From Asaia lannensis NBRC 102526 (GTDB taxonomy: Bacteria; Pseudomonadota; Alphaproteobacteria; Acetobacterales; Acetobacteraceae): DNA of 64,000 nucleotides. Shown here one piece after another: positions 33,890-43,771 of this stretch (position 1 is its first letter; each line of letters opens with the position of its first letter). The DNA lies in contig NZ_JAMXQU010000005.1 of NCBI RefSeq assembly GCF_024054035.1, positions 1-64,000 of the forward strand. Reading direction: 5' to 3'. A program made the position numbers and the translations under genes. The notes under the pieces are model-generated. The model was not told the DNA's origin, searched no databases, and was given only the letters and a program-made list of their open reading frames with translations.

Positions 33890-35641
33890 TCAAAACAGAC
33901 CAGAATAAATGCTGGATGAAGACGAACTGTCATCATCGCCGAACAAGGCGAGTATGCCTGATTTCGAGTCGTCACCACCAAACAGATCGAGCATGTCCGC
34001 AGGCTTGTCCGCTGGCTGCGGAGTGATCTGGAGAAGGGTCAGATATTGTTCAGCGTATTTCTGGATCTGATCAGGGGTCTTGAGTTTCGAGAAGTCTACC
34101 TTTTTCGTGAGCATGCGCACTTGCTGATCGTAGCTCAGCGCACCAAACGTCGAGGGATCGTAGCCTGATACGGTCTCAACTACCTGAAGCAACTTGGTAT
34201 CGGACATGATCTGGCTGAGCGAGGTGACGCTGGCCATCTTGCGCGTAAAATACAGAGCGTTGCCTACGCCGTTATCCGTGTTGGCGTCGTTCGATTCATA
34301 TTGCTGTTTCTGATAGTTCGAAACGATCTGATCGATCGACACACCGTCAACCGTACTGGAGACCTTACTGTCGCTCTTGAGCACCGATTGGCTGGCCTCG
34401 GAACTCTGTGACAGATTGGGTGGTTGGAGAGCGACGCTGTACTGCACTCCGTTGACCGTTGCCTGCAGCGAGGGGATGTCATGGGTGTACTGCCCGTTGA
34501 TCTGAAGCACGTTGCCGGAGCCATCGAACCCCACCGACACCACGGTGCTATTGACGGTAGAACCATAAGGATCGACGACGTAAGCACTCCAGGTGCTCGG
34601 ATCGCTGCTGCTTTGCGCCCATTTGACCGACAGATACGTCCGACCGAGCGTAACATTGTTCGTATCGTCAGACGCCTGGTTCGGATTGAAAGGGGCCGTG
34701 ATATAGGTCTGTCCGGTGCCGGAAAGCGCCCCGATTGTCGCGGAGGGCATTGAGAGCGAGGTACTGGAAGAGTCGACGTTCTGCAACAGCACCGACTGGG
34801 TTGGGCTGGTAGCCTGGTAGCTGTTGCCAGCCATGATCACGCCTGAACTGTCCCCGAGCGCGCCCAGCGAGATTGATATTGCCTGACTCTTTTCATTCGC
34901 GTCGTTGAGCGTGATGGGCAGTTCGACTGCCTGTCCGGCTGCACCTGAAGCAATATTTGCTCCGGTTGTCGTATTGGTGGCGGAAGCAAGCGTACCATCA
35001 CTGTTAAATGTCACCTGGAACGCATTGCTCGCGACCGATGCGTTGCCCTCGGCATCAAAGGCAGAGACACTCCAGCTCAAAGGGTTCGTCTGGCTTTGTG
35101 TCCACTGAAGCGCGATCTTGTGAGCCCCGGAAACATCGTCATACGCATCGACGGCGGGCGAAACATATGTCTGGCCAGAGGCCCCCGCAGAGGGGAGCGT
35201 TGCGCTCATCGTCACAGAGCTGGTCGGCGTATAGGTTGTGCTGAGCGCCGTTGAACCGCTACCAGCGATGAACGCTGTGTCGCTAGAGCTACCCTTGTTC
35301 TGCCCCCAGACCTTGAACGCGTCGGCGAAGGCAAGCCATGTCGCGTTTTGAGACGTCTTGGCGAGAGATGTACTGGAGCTGGGGTCCTGCGTTAACAGGT
35401 CCTTGATGAGCGCTGTCGCATTGGCGTAGCTCCCCATCCCAAACGCTCCAAGTACAACCTGAAGAGAAGAATAATCTTTCAGGAGGGCATCAGCAGAGGT
35501 TATTGCAGGCGCTTTTTTCTCAAAGGCAGCAACTGCTTGCTTCGTTGCAATATCGCTCTTGGCGTAATTCGATGCGGCCAGGTCCTCGTCCTTGAGGGCT
35601 GAAAGGTAGCTGGCAACCGGTGATATGTTTGTTATGGCCAT
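33890..35641 (-). CDS. DUF1217 flagellar protein with inserted tandem hook (FlgE-type) domains
   Basis: A 583-residue chimera-like protein. Residues about 1-125 (ADALLKDYSSLQVVLGAFGM, TWLAFADAFKVWG) and about 440-545 (YFTRKMASVTSLSQIMSDTK, FSKLKTPDQIQKYAEQYLTL) form the two halves of a DUF1217 domain, found beside flagellar genes in alphaproteobacteria. Between them, at about 138-430, sits a pair of beta domains that match FlgE of this window (its residues about 168-450): IALQWTQSQTNPLSWSVSAF against VALNWSQSTTNPLVWTASAY, VTFNSDGTLASATN against VTFNSNGTLASVTD, and SVKWAQSSSDPSTW against SLRWAQTSASPPTW. Asp/Gly/Ser-rich tail. No signal peptide, so export through the flagellar system is likely. 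It sits between the globin receptor and fliI. Confidence 0.8.
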   Translation of the reverse strand: MAITNISPVASYLSALKDEDLAASNYAKSDIATKQAVAAFEKKAPAITSADALLKDYSSLQVVLGAFGMGSYANATALIKDLLTQDPSSSTSLAKTSQNATWLAFADAFKVWGQNKGSSSDTAFIAGSGSTALSTTYTPTSSVTMSATLPSAGASGQTYVSPAVDAYDDVSGAHKIALQWTQSQTNPLSWSVSAFDAEGNASVASNAFQVTFNSDGTLASATNTTTGANIASGAAGQAVELPITLNDANEKSQAISISLGALGDSSGVIMAGNSYQATSPTQSVLLQNVDSSSTSLSMPSATIGALSGTGQTYITAPFNPNQASDDTNNVTLGRTYLSVKWAQSSSDPSTWSAYVVDPYGSTVNSTVVSVGFDGSGNVLQINGQYTHDIPSLQATVNGVQYSVALQPPNLSQSSEASQSVLKSDSKVSSTVDGVSIDQIVSNYQKQQYESNDANTDNGVGNALYFTRKMASVTSLSQIMSDTKLLQVVETVSGYDPSTFGALSYDQQVRMLTKKVDFSKLKTPDQIQKYAEQYLTLLQITPQPADKPADMLDLFGGDDSKSGILALFGDDDSSSSSSIYSGLF

Positions 35642-35691
35642 ACACGTCTCCCGGGGTTCCTCCGCTCTTGCCCGATCCTAACGAGAGAAAA

Positions 35692-37269
35692 TTACGAAGA
35701 GGTTTCCAGATGAGGCTCTCCCGCGATCATTCTCCCCGGGCGCCCTCCTCCTTCCGCCGGGGGAGGGGACGTTCCTTCTGACGCTGGATCATGCCCGATA
35801 TCACTGAAGGCAAAGTGTGATACGAGTTCTGCAAGAGAGTCTGCTGTTGACACGAGGCTCTTCACTGCCTCTGCGCTTTCCTCGGCCGCGCCTGCATTCT
35901 GCATGGTCGTCTGCTCGAGGTCGCTCATTGCCACATTGAGTTCGCCGATGCTTTGGGACTGTCTCTGCGCAGATGATGCGATGACTGTGACGGCGCTGCT
36001 GATTTCCCGAACCTGATCCATCACCTTTTGTAGCGCCAGTCCGGCCTCTCGCACTTTCGTAACGCCGAGACGCACATGGGCATCCGATTGAGCGATCAGC
36101 CGTCCTATAGCCTCTGCTGCCTCCCGAGAGCGCTGTGAGAGGGCCCGGACCTCTTCGGCCACCACGGCAAAGCCGCGACCGACATCACCGGCGCGCGCGG
36201 CTTCCACGCTCGCATTCAAGGCAAGGAGGTTGGTCTGGAATGCAATCTCGTTCATGATGGTGATGATGCCACCGATTTCCTGTGAGGAAGACTCAATGGC
36301 AGTCATCGCGGCAATCGTATCGGTCCTGATGATGTCTGCATGTTCTGCCTCACGCTGGGCCACGAGAACCATCTCTTCGGTTTTGCGCGTCTCGATAGCG
36401 GTCTGCTTCACACTGCCGGCTATCTGGCCAAGCGCTGCTGACATCTCCTCCCCAGCCGCCGCCTGTTGTTCGGTACGGCTGGAAAGCTGATCGGCGCCGT
36501 GACCGATATCGGTGGCATTTGTTCCAATATTCACGGCCTCGTTGCTGATATGGTGTATCGTCTTCTGGAGCGTGACCGCAGCCTGATTGAAGTGCAGACG
36601 AAGAGCGTCCAGCCGCTCCGGGACTGCCCCATCTGTAATCCTGAGGGTCAGATCACCATTCGCCAGGGCGCTCAGGGCCTGCCCGAGAGTCTCAACTGTT
36701 GCCTGATCTTCTCGCGCACGCTGCGTCTGCTCCTCCTGTAAACGGAGACGGGCCTGGTCCATGCCATCGAGGTAAGCCGATATTGTAAGATCGATCTCAA
36801 TGAGGACAGCCTTGGTCAGACTTTCGATGCGTCCAGCCATGTCATCCACACTGTGTGAAGACAGCTTTTTCAGAATGCCCCGGGGCTGATCATCGCGGAT
36901 GATTTCATGCATCAGAGCAACAAGAATCCGGCCATATGCACCGATGTAAAAGCTGGGTTCCAGCCCGATACGGGCATGAGTTGTCCCTATCTTTGTGACA
37001 TGTGCAACGTAATCCTCGTCAAACCGCGCCTTGGCTATACGTTGCCAGTGGGCGAGTTGCGCCTCTTTAGCACGCTCCATATGGGCGTTATCAGTAAAGA
37101 ATGCACGTGAGCGCGGTGTTTCACGGATCTTCCGGTAGAGGCCGTCAAGTACTCCCGGGAGTTCCCGTTCTATGAGACTGGCCATCGAGCGCAACGAGGA
37201 GAGATCACTCTGTCCCATGCCAATGAAATCCTGCCTGCGTGCCAGATCAGAGAGTAGGGTTTCAGTCAT
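35692..37269 (-). CDS. HemAT-like aerotaxis receptor (globin-coupled chemoreceptor)
   Basis: A soluble 525-residue receptor. Residues about 1-165 form a sensor globin (protoglobin-type): [40 protein letters not shown] and [20 protein letters not shown], with His98 as the proximal haem ligand candidate. There is no membrane segment. A linker and HAMP-like part follow, then the signalling tip ([20 protein letters not shown]) at about 340-365. It should sense oxygen and signal through CheA, as HemAT does. ATG 37269 was chosen because the 20 extra upstream residues (to 37329) carry no domain. The C-terminus is Pro/Gly-rich without a CheR tether. Lies 50 bases before the DUF1217 gene, i.e. inside a flagellar operon, which fits an obligately aerobic host. 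Confidence 0.9.
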   Translation of the reverse strand: MTETLLSDLARRQDFIGMGQSDLSSLRSMASLIERELPGVLDGLYRKIRETPRSRAFFTDNAHMERAKEAQLAHWQRIAKARFDEDYVAHVTKIGTTHARIGLEPSFYIGAYGRILVALMHEIIRDDQPRGILKKLSSHSVDDMAGRIESLTKAVLIEIDLTISAYLDGMDQARLRLQEEQTQRAREDQATVETLGQALSALANGDLTLRITDGAVPERLDALRLHFNQAAVTLQKTIHHISNEAVNIGTNATDIGHGADQLSSRTEQQAAAGEEMSAALGQIAGSVKQTAIETRKTEEMVLVAQREAEHADIIRTDTIAAMTAIESSSQEIGGIITIMNEIAFQTNLLALNASVEAARAGDVGRGFAVVAEEVRALSQRSREAAEAIGRLIAQSDAHVRLGVTKVREAGLALQKVMDQVREISSAVTVIASSAQRQSQSIGELNVAMSDLEQTTMQNAGAAEESAEAVKSLVSTADSLAELVSHFAFSDIGHDPASEGTSPPPAEGGGRPGRMIAGEPHLETSS

Positions 37270-37427
37270 GTTGCAGCTTCTCGCTTGTTCGTTGGTACTC
37301 AATGGTGCGGTGCGCCCCCTATTGAGCAAACCTTCAAGAGAGCGTGAAGAGAGGATTGTTTGTAATCATTGTCAATGATCTGGCCGTGCGGAGCCTTTCG
37401 GGCTGGTTTCTGGGGGCGAGGTGAAGC

Positions 37428-39623
37428 CTAGGTAATCGTCTCGATGGTTTTGATACGTGCCCGGGGATAGATTTCTGCCTGGGATAGCACCGGGACCGCG
37501 GGGCGTACGCGCTCAACGATTGATCGCATTGAATCGCGTACAGTCGAGGAGACGACGATGACCGGCACCTCGCCACTTGCTGAAACGGCGTTGAAGGCGT
37601 CGCGCAGTTTGATCACGAAGCGATTGAGCATGGATGGCGGCATGGCAAGTCGCCGGTCATCGCCTTGTCCGGCTATATGAGCGGCGAAGTCGTTTTCCCA
37701 TTCCGGAGAGAGGGTAATCATCGGGATATAACCTGCGGGCCCCTCCAGGCCGCTGCAGATTTGTCGGGAGAGGCGGATGCGCACATGAGCGGTGAGGGCC
37801 TGGATGCCTCGCAAGCCCAGACCATTACCCTCCTGGATGCTCTCTAGAATTGTGGGCAGGTCGCGTATGGAGACCCGTTCGGCGAGAAGCGACTGCAACA
37901 CACGCTGCACCGTACTCAGGGTAACCTGTGATGGAATGAGGTCTCCCACCAGCTTCTGCTGATCCCGGGGCAGTTCATCGAGCAGATTCTGGGTCGCTAC
38001 GTAAGTCAGCAAATCTGGCAGATTTTGCCTCACAAGTTCGCTGAGATGTGTGACCAGAACACTCGCAGGATCGACGACCGTGCATTTGAGGGCCATGGCT
38101 CGCGGCTTGAGGGCCGGTGCAATCCACACGGCGGGAAGACCGAAAGCGGGTTCTGATGTCCTCTCACCCTCAAGATCGGGAGCGCCCCCCGATGGCGTCA
38201 TGGCCATAAGGCGGCCAGGCCGGACTTCACCACTACCGATGGTGATTTCCTTCAGTTTGATAACGTAGTGATCAGACGGCAGGACGATATTGTCCTGTAT
38301 GCGAATGGGCGGTGTAATGAAGCCCATCTCGGATGCGATTGTTCTCCTCAGCGCCTTGATCTGCTCGGTGAGTTGCGCGTTCTCACCATTGGTCATTGGA
38401 AGAAGCCCGAACCCGAGCTCAAGGCGAAGCAGATCCAGTTTGAGCACATCAGAAATAGGTGACGCAGAAGGGGCCGGGGGCGCTTCGCTGACGTCACTGT
38501 CATTTTCATCTGGTGTCGGAACTTTCCAGCGCCACCATGCAGCGGTGCCGGCAAGGGCGCCAATGATGAGGAACGGAAACGCTGGTAGCCCAGGCATCAA
38601 TGCGAAGCAGCCAGAGAGAATCGCGGCCATCGCCATGGGTTTCGGGTTTCCGCCGAGCTGGCGGACAAGCGTGACGTCTGCCGACCCCGCAGTTCCCCCT
38701 TTGGTAACTACGATACCGGAGGCTGTCGAAACGAGTAGGGCAGGAATCTGGGAAACCAGTCCGTCACCGACAGTCAGTGTTGTGAACGTACTTGCCGCAT
38801 CGCCGATAGGCATGCCGTAGCGGAGGACACCGATAGCCAACCCCCCGACAATGTTGATTCCTGTAATGATCAGCGCTGCGATGGCATCACCGCGGACAAA
38901 TTTTGCAGCACCGTCCATGGCGCCGTAAAACGAGCTTTCGTCTTCGAGCTCCCTGCGCTTGAGGCGTGCTACCCTGTCGTTGATGGCTCCTGACGACAGC
39001 TCGGCATCGATGGCCATTTGTTTGCCAGGCATGGAGTCGAGAAAGAAGCGTGCTGCAACCTCTGCGATGCGTCCCGAGCCCTTCGTGATGACCATGAAGT
39101 TCACGACGAGAAGAATGCTGAAGACGATTCCCCCGATCACGACATCACCGCCCATCAGGAACCCTCCGAATGCGGCGACAACATGCCCTGCAGCAAAGGT
39201 GCCTTCGTTGCCGTGGCTCAGGATAAGGCGTGTTGTCGCGATTTCGAGCGAGAGGCGGAGCAGTGTCGTGAGGAGAAGCAGGGTAGGGAATGAGGTGAAT
39301 TCAATGGGTCTCTCCAAAAACAGGGAAACCATCAGAACAAGCACGCTCGATGTGATTGACAATGAGAGACCGAGATCGAGAATGAAAGTCGGCAGAGGGA
39401 TGATCAGAATCGACAGCAGCAGCAACACGCCGAGCGCAAGGCCGACATCGGTGCCGGGGATCGCCCGTCGCCAGGAGGTCTTGTAACTGCCATCTCTGAC
39501 GGATTGAGATGCCTTCGTTATTTGCCCGGTCAAGGAAGAAAAAAGTTTTGAGGCAGCGTTGCCACCCGTGCGCGATTTGCTGGAGGAAGGGGCACGGACC
39601 GGAGAGACGTTTGCGCTTTCCAA
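37428..39623 (-). CDS. flhA: Flagellar export gate protein FlhA
   Basis: A 731-residue FlhA. The N-terminal membrane domain has about eight segments from residue 58 (VGLALGVLLLLSILIIPLPT). The conserved LLRLSLEIATTRLIL, SGRIAEVAARFFLDSMPGKQ, AIDAELSSGAINDRVARLKR and FVRGDAIAALIITGINIVGG stretches mark the FHIPEP family. The C-terminal cytoplasmic domain (from about 380) forms the docking ring for chaperones and FliI/FliJ. A 50-residue Ser/Lys-rich N-terminal extension precedes the first helix. The start is the TTG at 39623 with AGGAAAG upstream; no in-frame ATG precedes the first helix. FlhB is not adjacent. Confidence 0.95.
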   Translation of the reverse strand: MESANVSPVRAPSSSKSRTGGNAASKLFSSLTGQITKASQSVRDGSYKTSWRRAIPGTDVGLALGVLLLLSILIIPLPTFILDLGLSLSITSSVLVLMVSLFLERPIEFTSFPTLLLLTTLLRLSLEIATTRLILSHGNEGTFAAGHVVAAFGGFLMGGDVVIGGIVFSILLVVNFMVITKGSGRIAEVAARFFLDSMPGKQMAIDAELSSGAINDRVARLKRRELEDESSFYGAMDGAAKFVRGDAIAALIITGINIVGGLAIGVLRYGMPIGDAASTFTTLTVGDGLVSQIPALLVSTASGIVVTKGGTAGSADVTLVRQLGGNPKPMAMAAILSGCFALMPGLPAFPFLIIGALAGTAAWWRWKVPTPDENDSDVSEAPPAPSASPISDVLKLDLLRLELGFGLLPMTNGENAQLTEQIKALRRTIASEMGFITPPIRIQDNIVLPSDHYVIKLKEITIGSGEVRPGRLMAMTPSGGAPDLEGERTSEPAFGLPAVWIAPALKPRAMALKCTVVDPASVLVTHLSELVRQNLPDLLTYVATQNLLDELPRDQQKLVGDLIPSQVTLSTVQRVLQSLLAERVSIRDLPTILESIQEGNGLGLRGIQALTAHVRIRLSRQICSGLEGPAGYIPMITLSPEWENDFAAHIAGQGDDRRLAMPPSMLNRFVIKLRDAFNAVSASGEVPVIVVSSTVRDSMRSIVERVRPAVPVLSQAEIYPRARIKTIETIT

Positions 39624-39832
39624 AATGTCAGCTTTCCTAGCCTAAGTCATGATGCCGACGGCATTGCTGCGCAACGGGCCCCGACCTGTCGTCCTGAAAT
39701 GAATGATACGCCAATCGTTGCGGCAGGCGCTTGAATCTCGCGCCAAGAGGTATCCCGTCTCGCGTAGATGAGGCAAGATATTAAGCGTTACGCGTTCATG
39801 GATCGCTAACCTGCTTTCGAAATGACCTGAAC

Positions 39833-41422
39833 ATGATCGGTGATGGCATGACACAAGACACGGCTAGTCCGGAACCGCGAAATCTGACACATGCTTCATC
39901 GCCTGCTGAGCAGTGGTGGAAAATCCCGGGTGCACCGCCGGATGTCGGGAAGTTTGTTGAGGCATGCGAGGCCCTGCTGGGCTCAGGTGACGGGATCAGC
40001 GGATTAAAACTTGTACTCGAAACGATGGCAGTCCATCAGGACGAGTGGAAGCTCTCTATGGCGGGAGCGTCGCTCATCCTGCGTTTCACAACGCGTTATG
40101 ACATCGTTGGGGTCCTGCTGCGCAATGTCATACGCCTGCAACCTGACAATGTGCCCGCCCAGGCTTTCTCCGCCCATTTGCAGATCGTGCGCGGGGACGT
40201 AAGCGGCGGCTGCGCAAGCTTTGCACAGATGATGGCAACATATCCCGGGCAGAAAGCGGAGATCGGGGAATTCATCAGCATGTCCCTGCTTGAAGTCGGG
40301 TATCCTGCTGAGGCGCTTGCGGTGCTGAAATCTCTGTTCAACGACGGAGATGAAACAGCGTCACTGCTCAATAATGCCGGTTGTGCGCTCGAGCGGCTCA
40401 ATCGCTCCGTTGAAGCCCTGCCGTGGTATGAAAAAGCCCTCAGAATCAGCCCTGAACGCAAAGCTATCGCGTTCGGTTATGCCTGCACCCTGATCAAGGC
40501 GGGTCTTTTTGAGAGAGGCTGGCCACTCTATTTCGAGCGCGAATTGCAGATAACCCCACAGCAGGGCTGGGTACGCAGCATTCCCCGGCTCCGTCCTGAT
40601 ATTGGCCTCTCAGGGAAGCGTATCCTTGTCTTTCAGGAGCAGGGGTTGGGGGATACGATCCAGTTTATACGTCACCTATCCGCCCTTGCAGCGCGTGGTG
40701 CCGAAATCCACGTCTGTGTGCCCGCCTCTCTGGTGCGCCTTGTGCGTCAGTCCTACCCGGCTTTGACGGTGCTGGACCCTGTGAGTGCTGTTACGAACCA
40801 CGCATATGATTACGCGTGCCCCGTGCCGGATCTACCCTTTATCAGCGGGGTGCGGACGGTGCACGATATTCCAACCTGCATTCCATACATTACCGATATC
40901 CCCGCTGACCGAGAAAAAATGGCGGCCCTGCTGCCAGCGGGTAGACCGCGGATCGGTCTTGTATGGGCTGGCGAGCGGCGTCTTCGCTCAGAATACGCAT
41001 TGGCTGATATGCGGCGCTCGATTTCCTTCAGCGATCTCGCCGAGGCGCTCCTCCCGGCTGAGGCGACCTTCGTCAATCTGCAATTCGGGACACCAAGGGA
41101 AGAGCTGAAGAACTGGGGCGGTCAGACAATTCATAATCCCATGAGCGAGGTACGAGACATGGCGGATACGGCGGCCATCATGCGTAATCTTGATCTGATC
41201 ATCTCGGTCGATACGTCACCCGCGCATCTCGCCGGAGCGCTTGGTTGTCCCGTATGGTTGATAAGCCGTTGGGATGCGTGCTGGCGCTGGGGGGATTCCG
41301 GAACAGGGAGCCCATGGTACCCTACAATGAGAATTTTCCGTTCGAATGAGCGCTCTTTCCTTCCTGTCCTTCAAGAAGTCGGAAAAGCGCTGCGACTCTG
41401 GATCGATATGCGAGGCGTCTGA
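39833..41422 (+). CDS. FlmG-like TPR glycosyltransferase (copy 1)
   Basis: A 529-residue protein. TPR-like helices lie at about residues 50-235 (LLNNAGCALERLNRSVEALP, WYEKALRISPERKAIAFGYA). A GT-B-like glycosyltransferase domain follows at about 255-520: RILVFQEQGLGDTIQFIRHL, RPRIGLVWAGERRLRSEYAL, DLIISVDTSPAHLAGALGCP and SRWDACWRWGDSGTGSPWYP. The TPR-plus-transferase layout is that of FlmG, which binds flagellin through its TPRs and adds a nonulosonic-acid sugar in Caulobacter. A paralogue lies at 54517-55935. ATG 39833 or 39848 may be the start; no clear ribosome site. Divergent from flhA. The acceptor is inferred. Confidence 0.75.
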   Translation: MIGDGMTQDTASPEPRNLTHASSPAEQWWKIPGAPPDVGKFVEACEALLGSGDGISGLKLVLETMAVHQDEWKLSMAGASLILRFTTRYDIVGVLLRNVIRLQPDNVPAQAFSAHLQIVRGDVSGGCASFAQMMATYPGQKAEIGEFISMSLLEVGYPAEALAVLKSLFNDGDETASLLNNAGCALERLNRSVEALPWYEKALRISPERKAIAFGYACTLIKAGLFERGWPLYFERELQITPQQGWVRSIPRLRPDIGLSGKRILVFQEQGLGDTIQFIRHLSALAARGAEIHVCVPASLVRLVRQSYPALTVLDPVSAVTNHAYDYACPVPDLPFISGVRTVHDIPTCIPYITDIPADREKMAALLPAGRPRIGLVWAGERRLRSEYALADMRRSISFSDLAEALLPAEATFVNLQFGTPREELKNWGGQTIHNPMSEVRDMADTAAIMRNLDLIISVDTSPAHLAGALGCPVWLISRWDACWRWGDSGTGSPWYPTMRIFRSNERSFLPVLQEVGKALRLWIDMRGV

Positions 41423-41427
41423 TGCTT

Positions 41428-42270
41428 TCAGCCTGTTGGGCGCGCCAATTGCGTAGGGCTGCTTCGGTATGATGCGAGGCTGCGTCCTCTCATGCCGCTC
41501 ATGCCTGAATGATGAGGGGCAGGCTGGGTGAAATGGCTGAAACCCTGGAAAGGATGAAATGCCCTCACAGCAGGCTGTGTTCCCTCACGCGCATCAGCAA
41601 CGATTGTATCGCCGTAGGGAGACTGGCTTCGTGGCGCCGCCAAATCAATCGCGCCCTTACGCTGAGGCGGGTGTTTGACGTCCCCTGACGGGCCTATCCG
41701 TTCGTCATCAGGTATGGCCCAGGTTTCGAGCACCTTCCATTGATACGGGGCTCCGAGCCCCGGGGTTTGGGAATGATAGGCCGCCGCCGCACGCGGCCAA
41801 CTTCCCATCTTGTCGTGCATCTGGTTAAGAAAACGCCCGGCATAGAGAGCATTCGAGGTTGGATCGAACGCCTCATCAAGTGAATGGAAAGCATCCGGAT
41901 GCTGTTGCAGGTTGACCTGCAAGCACCCGACGTCGATCGACATAATACCCGCATTGCGAAATTCGGTTGCCGCCGCGACGGCGTCCTGTTTGGAATCGTA
42001 ATAATGGCCAACGCCATTGGCCATTATTGTCCACGGCCAGGACGACAGTCGCCCCTGCGCGTCGGTCTTGCCGCTTTCGACCCGACTGATGGCATATAAG
42101 AAACCTTCGGGAATGCGGAGGACTTTTTCGGCCTGGCTGGAGGCTATACGGCAGCGCTCAGCTTCCATCGTCTGAGACAGGGCCGGCACGGGAGCGAGTG
42201 CAACGCTGAAACCCAACATTGCGAGAGACGCGCTGGCTGATTTCGATAGGCGTGATTTCATGAAAATCAT
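41428..42270 (-). CDS. Secreted lytic transglycosylase (flagellar SltF-type candidate)
   Basis: A protein of about 280 residues with a signal peptide (SASLAMLGFSVALAPVPALS) and an SLT domain. The catalytic Glu65 lies in LYAISRVESGKTD, followed by WPWTIMANGVGHYYDS, SIDVGCLQVNLQQHPDAFHS and AGRFLNQMHDKMGSWPRAAA. It cleaves peptidoglycan glycan strands. FlgJ in this window has only the rod-binding part, so a separate muralytic enzyme such as SltF of Rhodobacter is expected, and this gene, divergent from flgI-flgJ, is the natural candidate. The tail from about 200 is disordered. ATG 42270 is used; 42300 and 42261 are alternatives. Confidence 0.8.
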   Translation of the reverse strand: MIFMKSRLSKSASASLAMLGFSVALAPVPALSQTMEAERCRIASSQAEKVLRIPEGFLYAISRVESGKTDAQGRLSSWPWTIMANGVGHYYDSKQDAVAAATEFRNAGIMSIDVGCLQVNLQQHPDAFHSLDEAFDPTSNALYAGRFLNQMHDKMGSWPRAAAAYHSQTPGLGAPYQWKVLETWAIPDDERIGPSGDVKHPPQRKGAIDLAAPRSQSPYGDTIVADAREGTQPAVRAFHPFQGFSHFTQPAPHHSGMSGMRGRSLASYRSSPTQLARPTG

Positions 42271-42627
42271 GAGTCCGTTGCGCCTCTCAGCGAAATCCAT
42301 GGCAGTCTTTCATTGGCGTCTATGTGACAGCGGGATTACGGTTCGCCGTGGTGCGGCATAGATCAATATCAAAGGTCTTCCCGTTACAGGATAAGCAGGC
42401 GTTATGACAATCATTATCGCTTTTGCAACAATGCCGGTGTGAAACTGTCTCTCTGTTGGAGAGCGTTAACCTTGTTGTGGTTGTAAGTGACGGGCCTGTG
42501 TCGTAGGGTGTCATTGCTGGCGCCTGTCGTACAAGATCACTATCGATGGTGCAGGCTTATCCATTTGACAAAGACATTTTGATACGCACTCCGCGTCACA
42601 CCGGGAACTGGGCTGGACGATCATACG
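42271..42627. other. Divergent upstream stretch between lytic transglycosylase and flgI
   Basis: About 360 bases without a gene, holding the two divergent start regions. A CtrA half-site-like TTAACC occurs at 42466-42471 but lacks the second half. I see no clear promoter, hairpin or RNA gene. Confidence 0.5.
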
Positions 42628-43770
42628 ATGCATTGTCGTAACGGGAAAAAGACGTTTGGCTGCCTGATAAAGACGCTCCTTTTTTGTATGAGCCTGGGAA
42701 TCGTGGGTTATGCGCCGGCGTCAAACGCTACCGCAGTACGCGTCAAAGATATTGTCGATTATGAGGGTGTGCGTGACAACCAGTTGGTCGGGTACGGATT
42801 GGTTGTCGGTCTGCGAGGAACGGGCGACCGGCTGACAAACACGATCTTCACTCGCGAGACCCTCATCAGCATGCTCAATCGTCTTGGAGTGAATATCCGT
42901 GATCGAGAAGTCCAGTTACAGACTCATGATGTAGCCGCAGTCATGGTAACCGCGACTTTGCCTCCTTTCTCTCACGGAGGTGGGCATATCGATGTTACGG
43001 TATCGGCAGTGGGCGACGCTCGTGACCTTGCAGGAGGCACGTTGCTGGTAACGCCGCTCCAAGCAGCAGACGGTGAGGTCTACGCTGTGGCGCAGGGCTC
43101 CCTCGTCACGAATGCTTTCTCAGTCGGAGGGACGGCGGCCTCGGCTACCCGGAATATTCCAACGACAGGGCATATCGCCAATGGCGCAGTTGTCGAGCGC
43201 GAGGTGCCGGTCTCTCTGGGTAGAAGCGGGCTGATCCATCTCTCCTTGCGAAACCCGAATTTCACGACGGCAAACAGAATCGTCAATGCCATCAACCGTT
43301 CTCTCGGATATGGCACGGCCAAAATGGATGATCCGCGCACGGTTTCAGTTAATATGGCCGGGCGAGACGCGCCCTCGCTTCTCTATCGGATCGGCGATCT
43401 TATGATCGAACCGGATACGATGGCCAAAGTCATTGTGGATGAGGCAAGTGGGACCATCGTGATGGGCGATAATGTGCGCATCAGCACGGTTGCCATTGCG
43501 CAAGGCAACCTTACGATCCAGGTGACGGAAACTCCGTTGATCGCCCAGCCTGCCCCTTTTTCCAATGGGACGACGGCGATCGTGCCTCGAACGCAGATCG
43601 ATGCCAGTACAGACAGTTCTCACCGATTGGGTATTCTTCGTGAAGGTCCCACGCTCGCGAGCCTTGTTGCCGGGCTGAACGCCTTGGGAATGGGGCCGCG
43701 CGATATGATCAGTATCTTGCAGGCTATCAAGGCTGATGGCGCTCTCCAAGCGGATCTGGAGGTTCGATGA
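42628..43770 (+). CDS. flgI: Flagellar P-ring protein FlgI
   Basis: A 380-residue FlgI. A signal peptide (CLIKTLLFCMSLGIVGYAPA then SNA) is followed by the strongly conserved VKDIVDYEGVRDNQLVGYGL, VVGLRGTGDRLTNTIFTRET, LVTPLQAADGEVYAVAQGSL, NPNFTTANRIVNAINRSLG and ASGTIVMGDNVRISTVAIAQ. It forms the ring around the rod in the peptidoglycan layer. It leads flgI-flgJ-flgN-lipoprotein on the plus strand. ATG 42628 gives a normal signal peptide, though the ribosome site is weak. The last codons supply the GGAGG of flgJ. Confidence 0.96.
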   Translation: MHCRNGKKTFGCLIKTLLFCMSLGIVGYAPASNATAVRVKDIVDYEGVRDNQLVGYGLVVGLRGTGDRLTNTIFTRETLISMLNRLGVNIRDREVQLQTHDVAAVMVTATLPPFSHGGGHIDVTVSAVGDARDLAGGTLLVTPLQAADGEVYAVAQGSLVTNAFSVGGTAASATRNIPTTGHIANGAVVEREVPVSLGRSGLIHLSLRNPNFTTANRIVNAINRSLGYGTAKMDDPRTVSVNMAGRDAPSLLYRIGDLMIEPDTMAKVIVDEASGTIVMGDNVRISTVAIAQGNLTIQVTETPLIAQPAPFSNGTTAIVPRTQIDASTDSSHRLGILREGPTLASLVAGLNALGMGPRDMISILQAIKADGALQADLEVR

Positions 43771-43771
43771 C

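Noticed and set aside
42466-42480. CtrA box upstream of flgI (TTAACCTTGTTGTGG)
   Set aside because: The second half (GTGG) matches TTAA at only one position.
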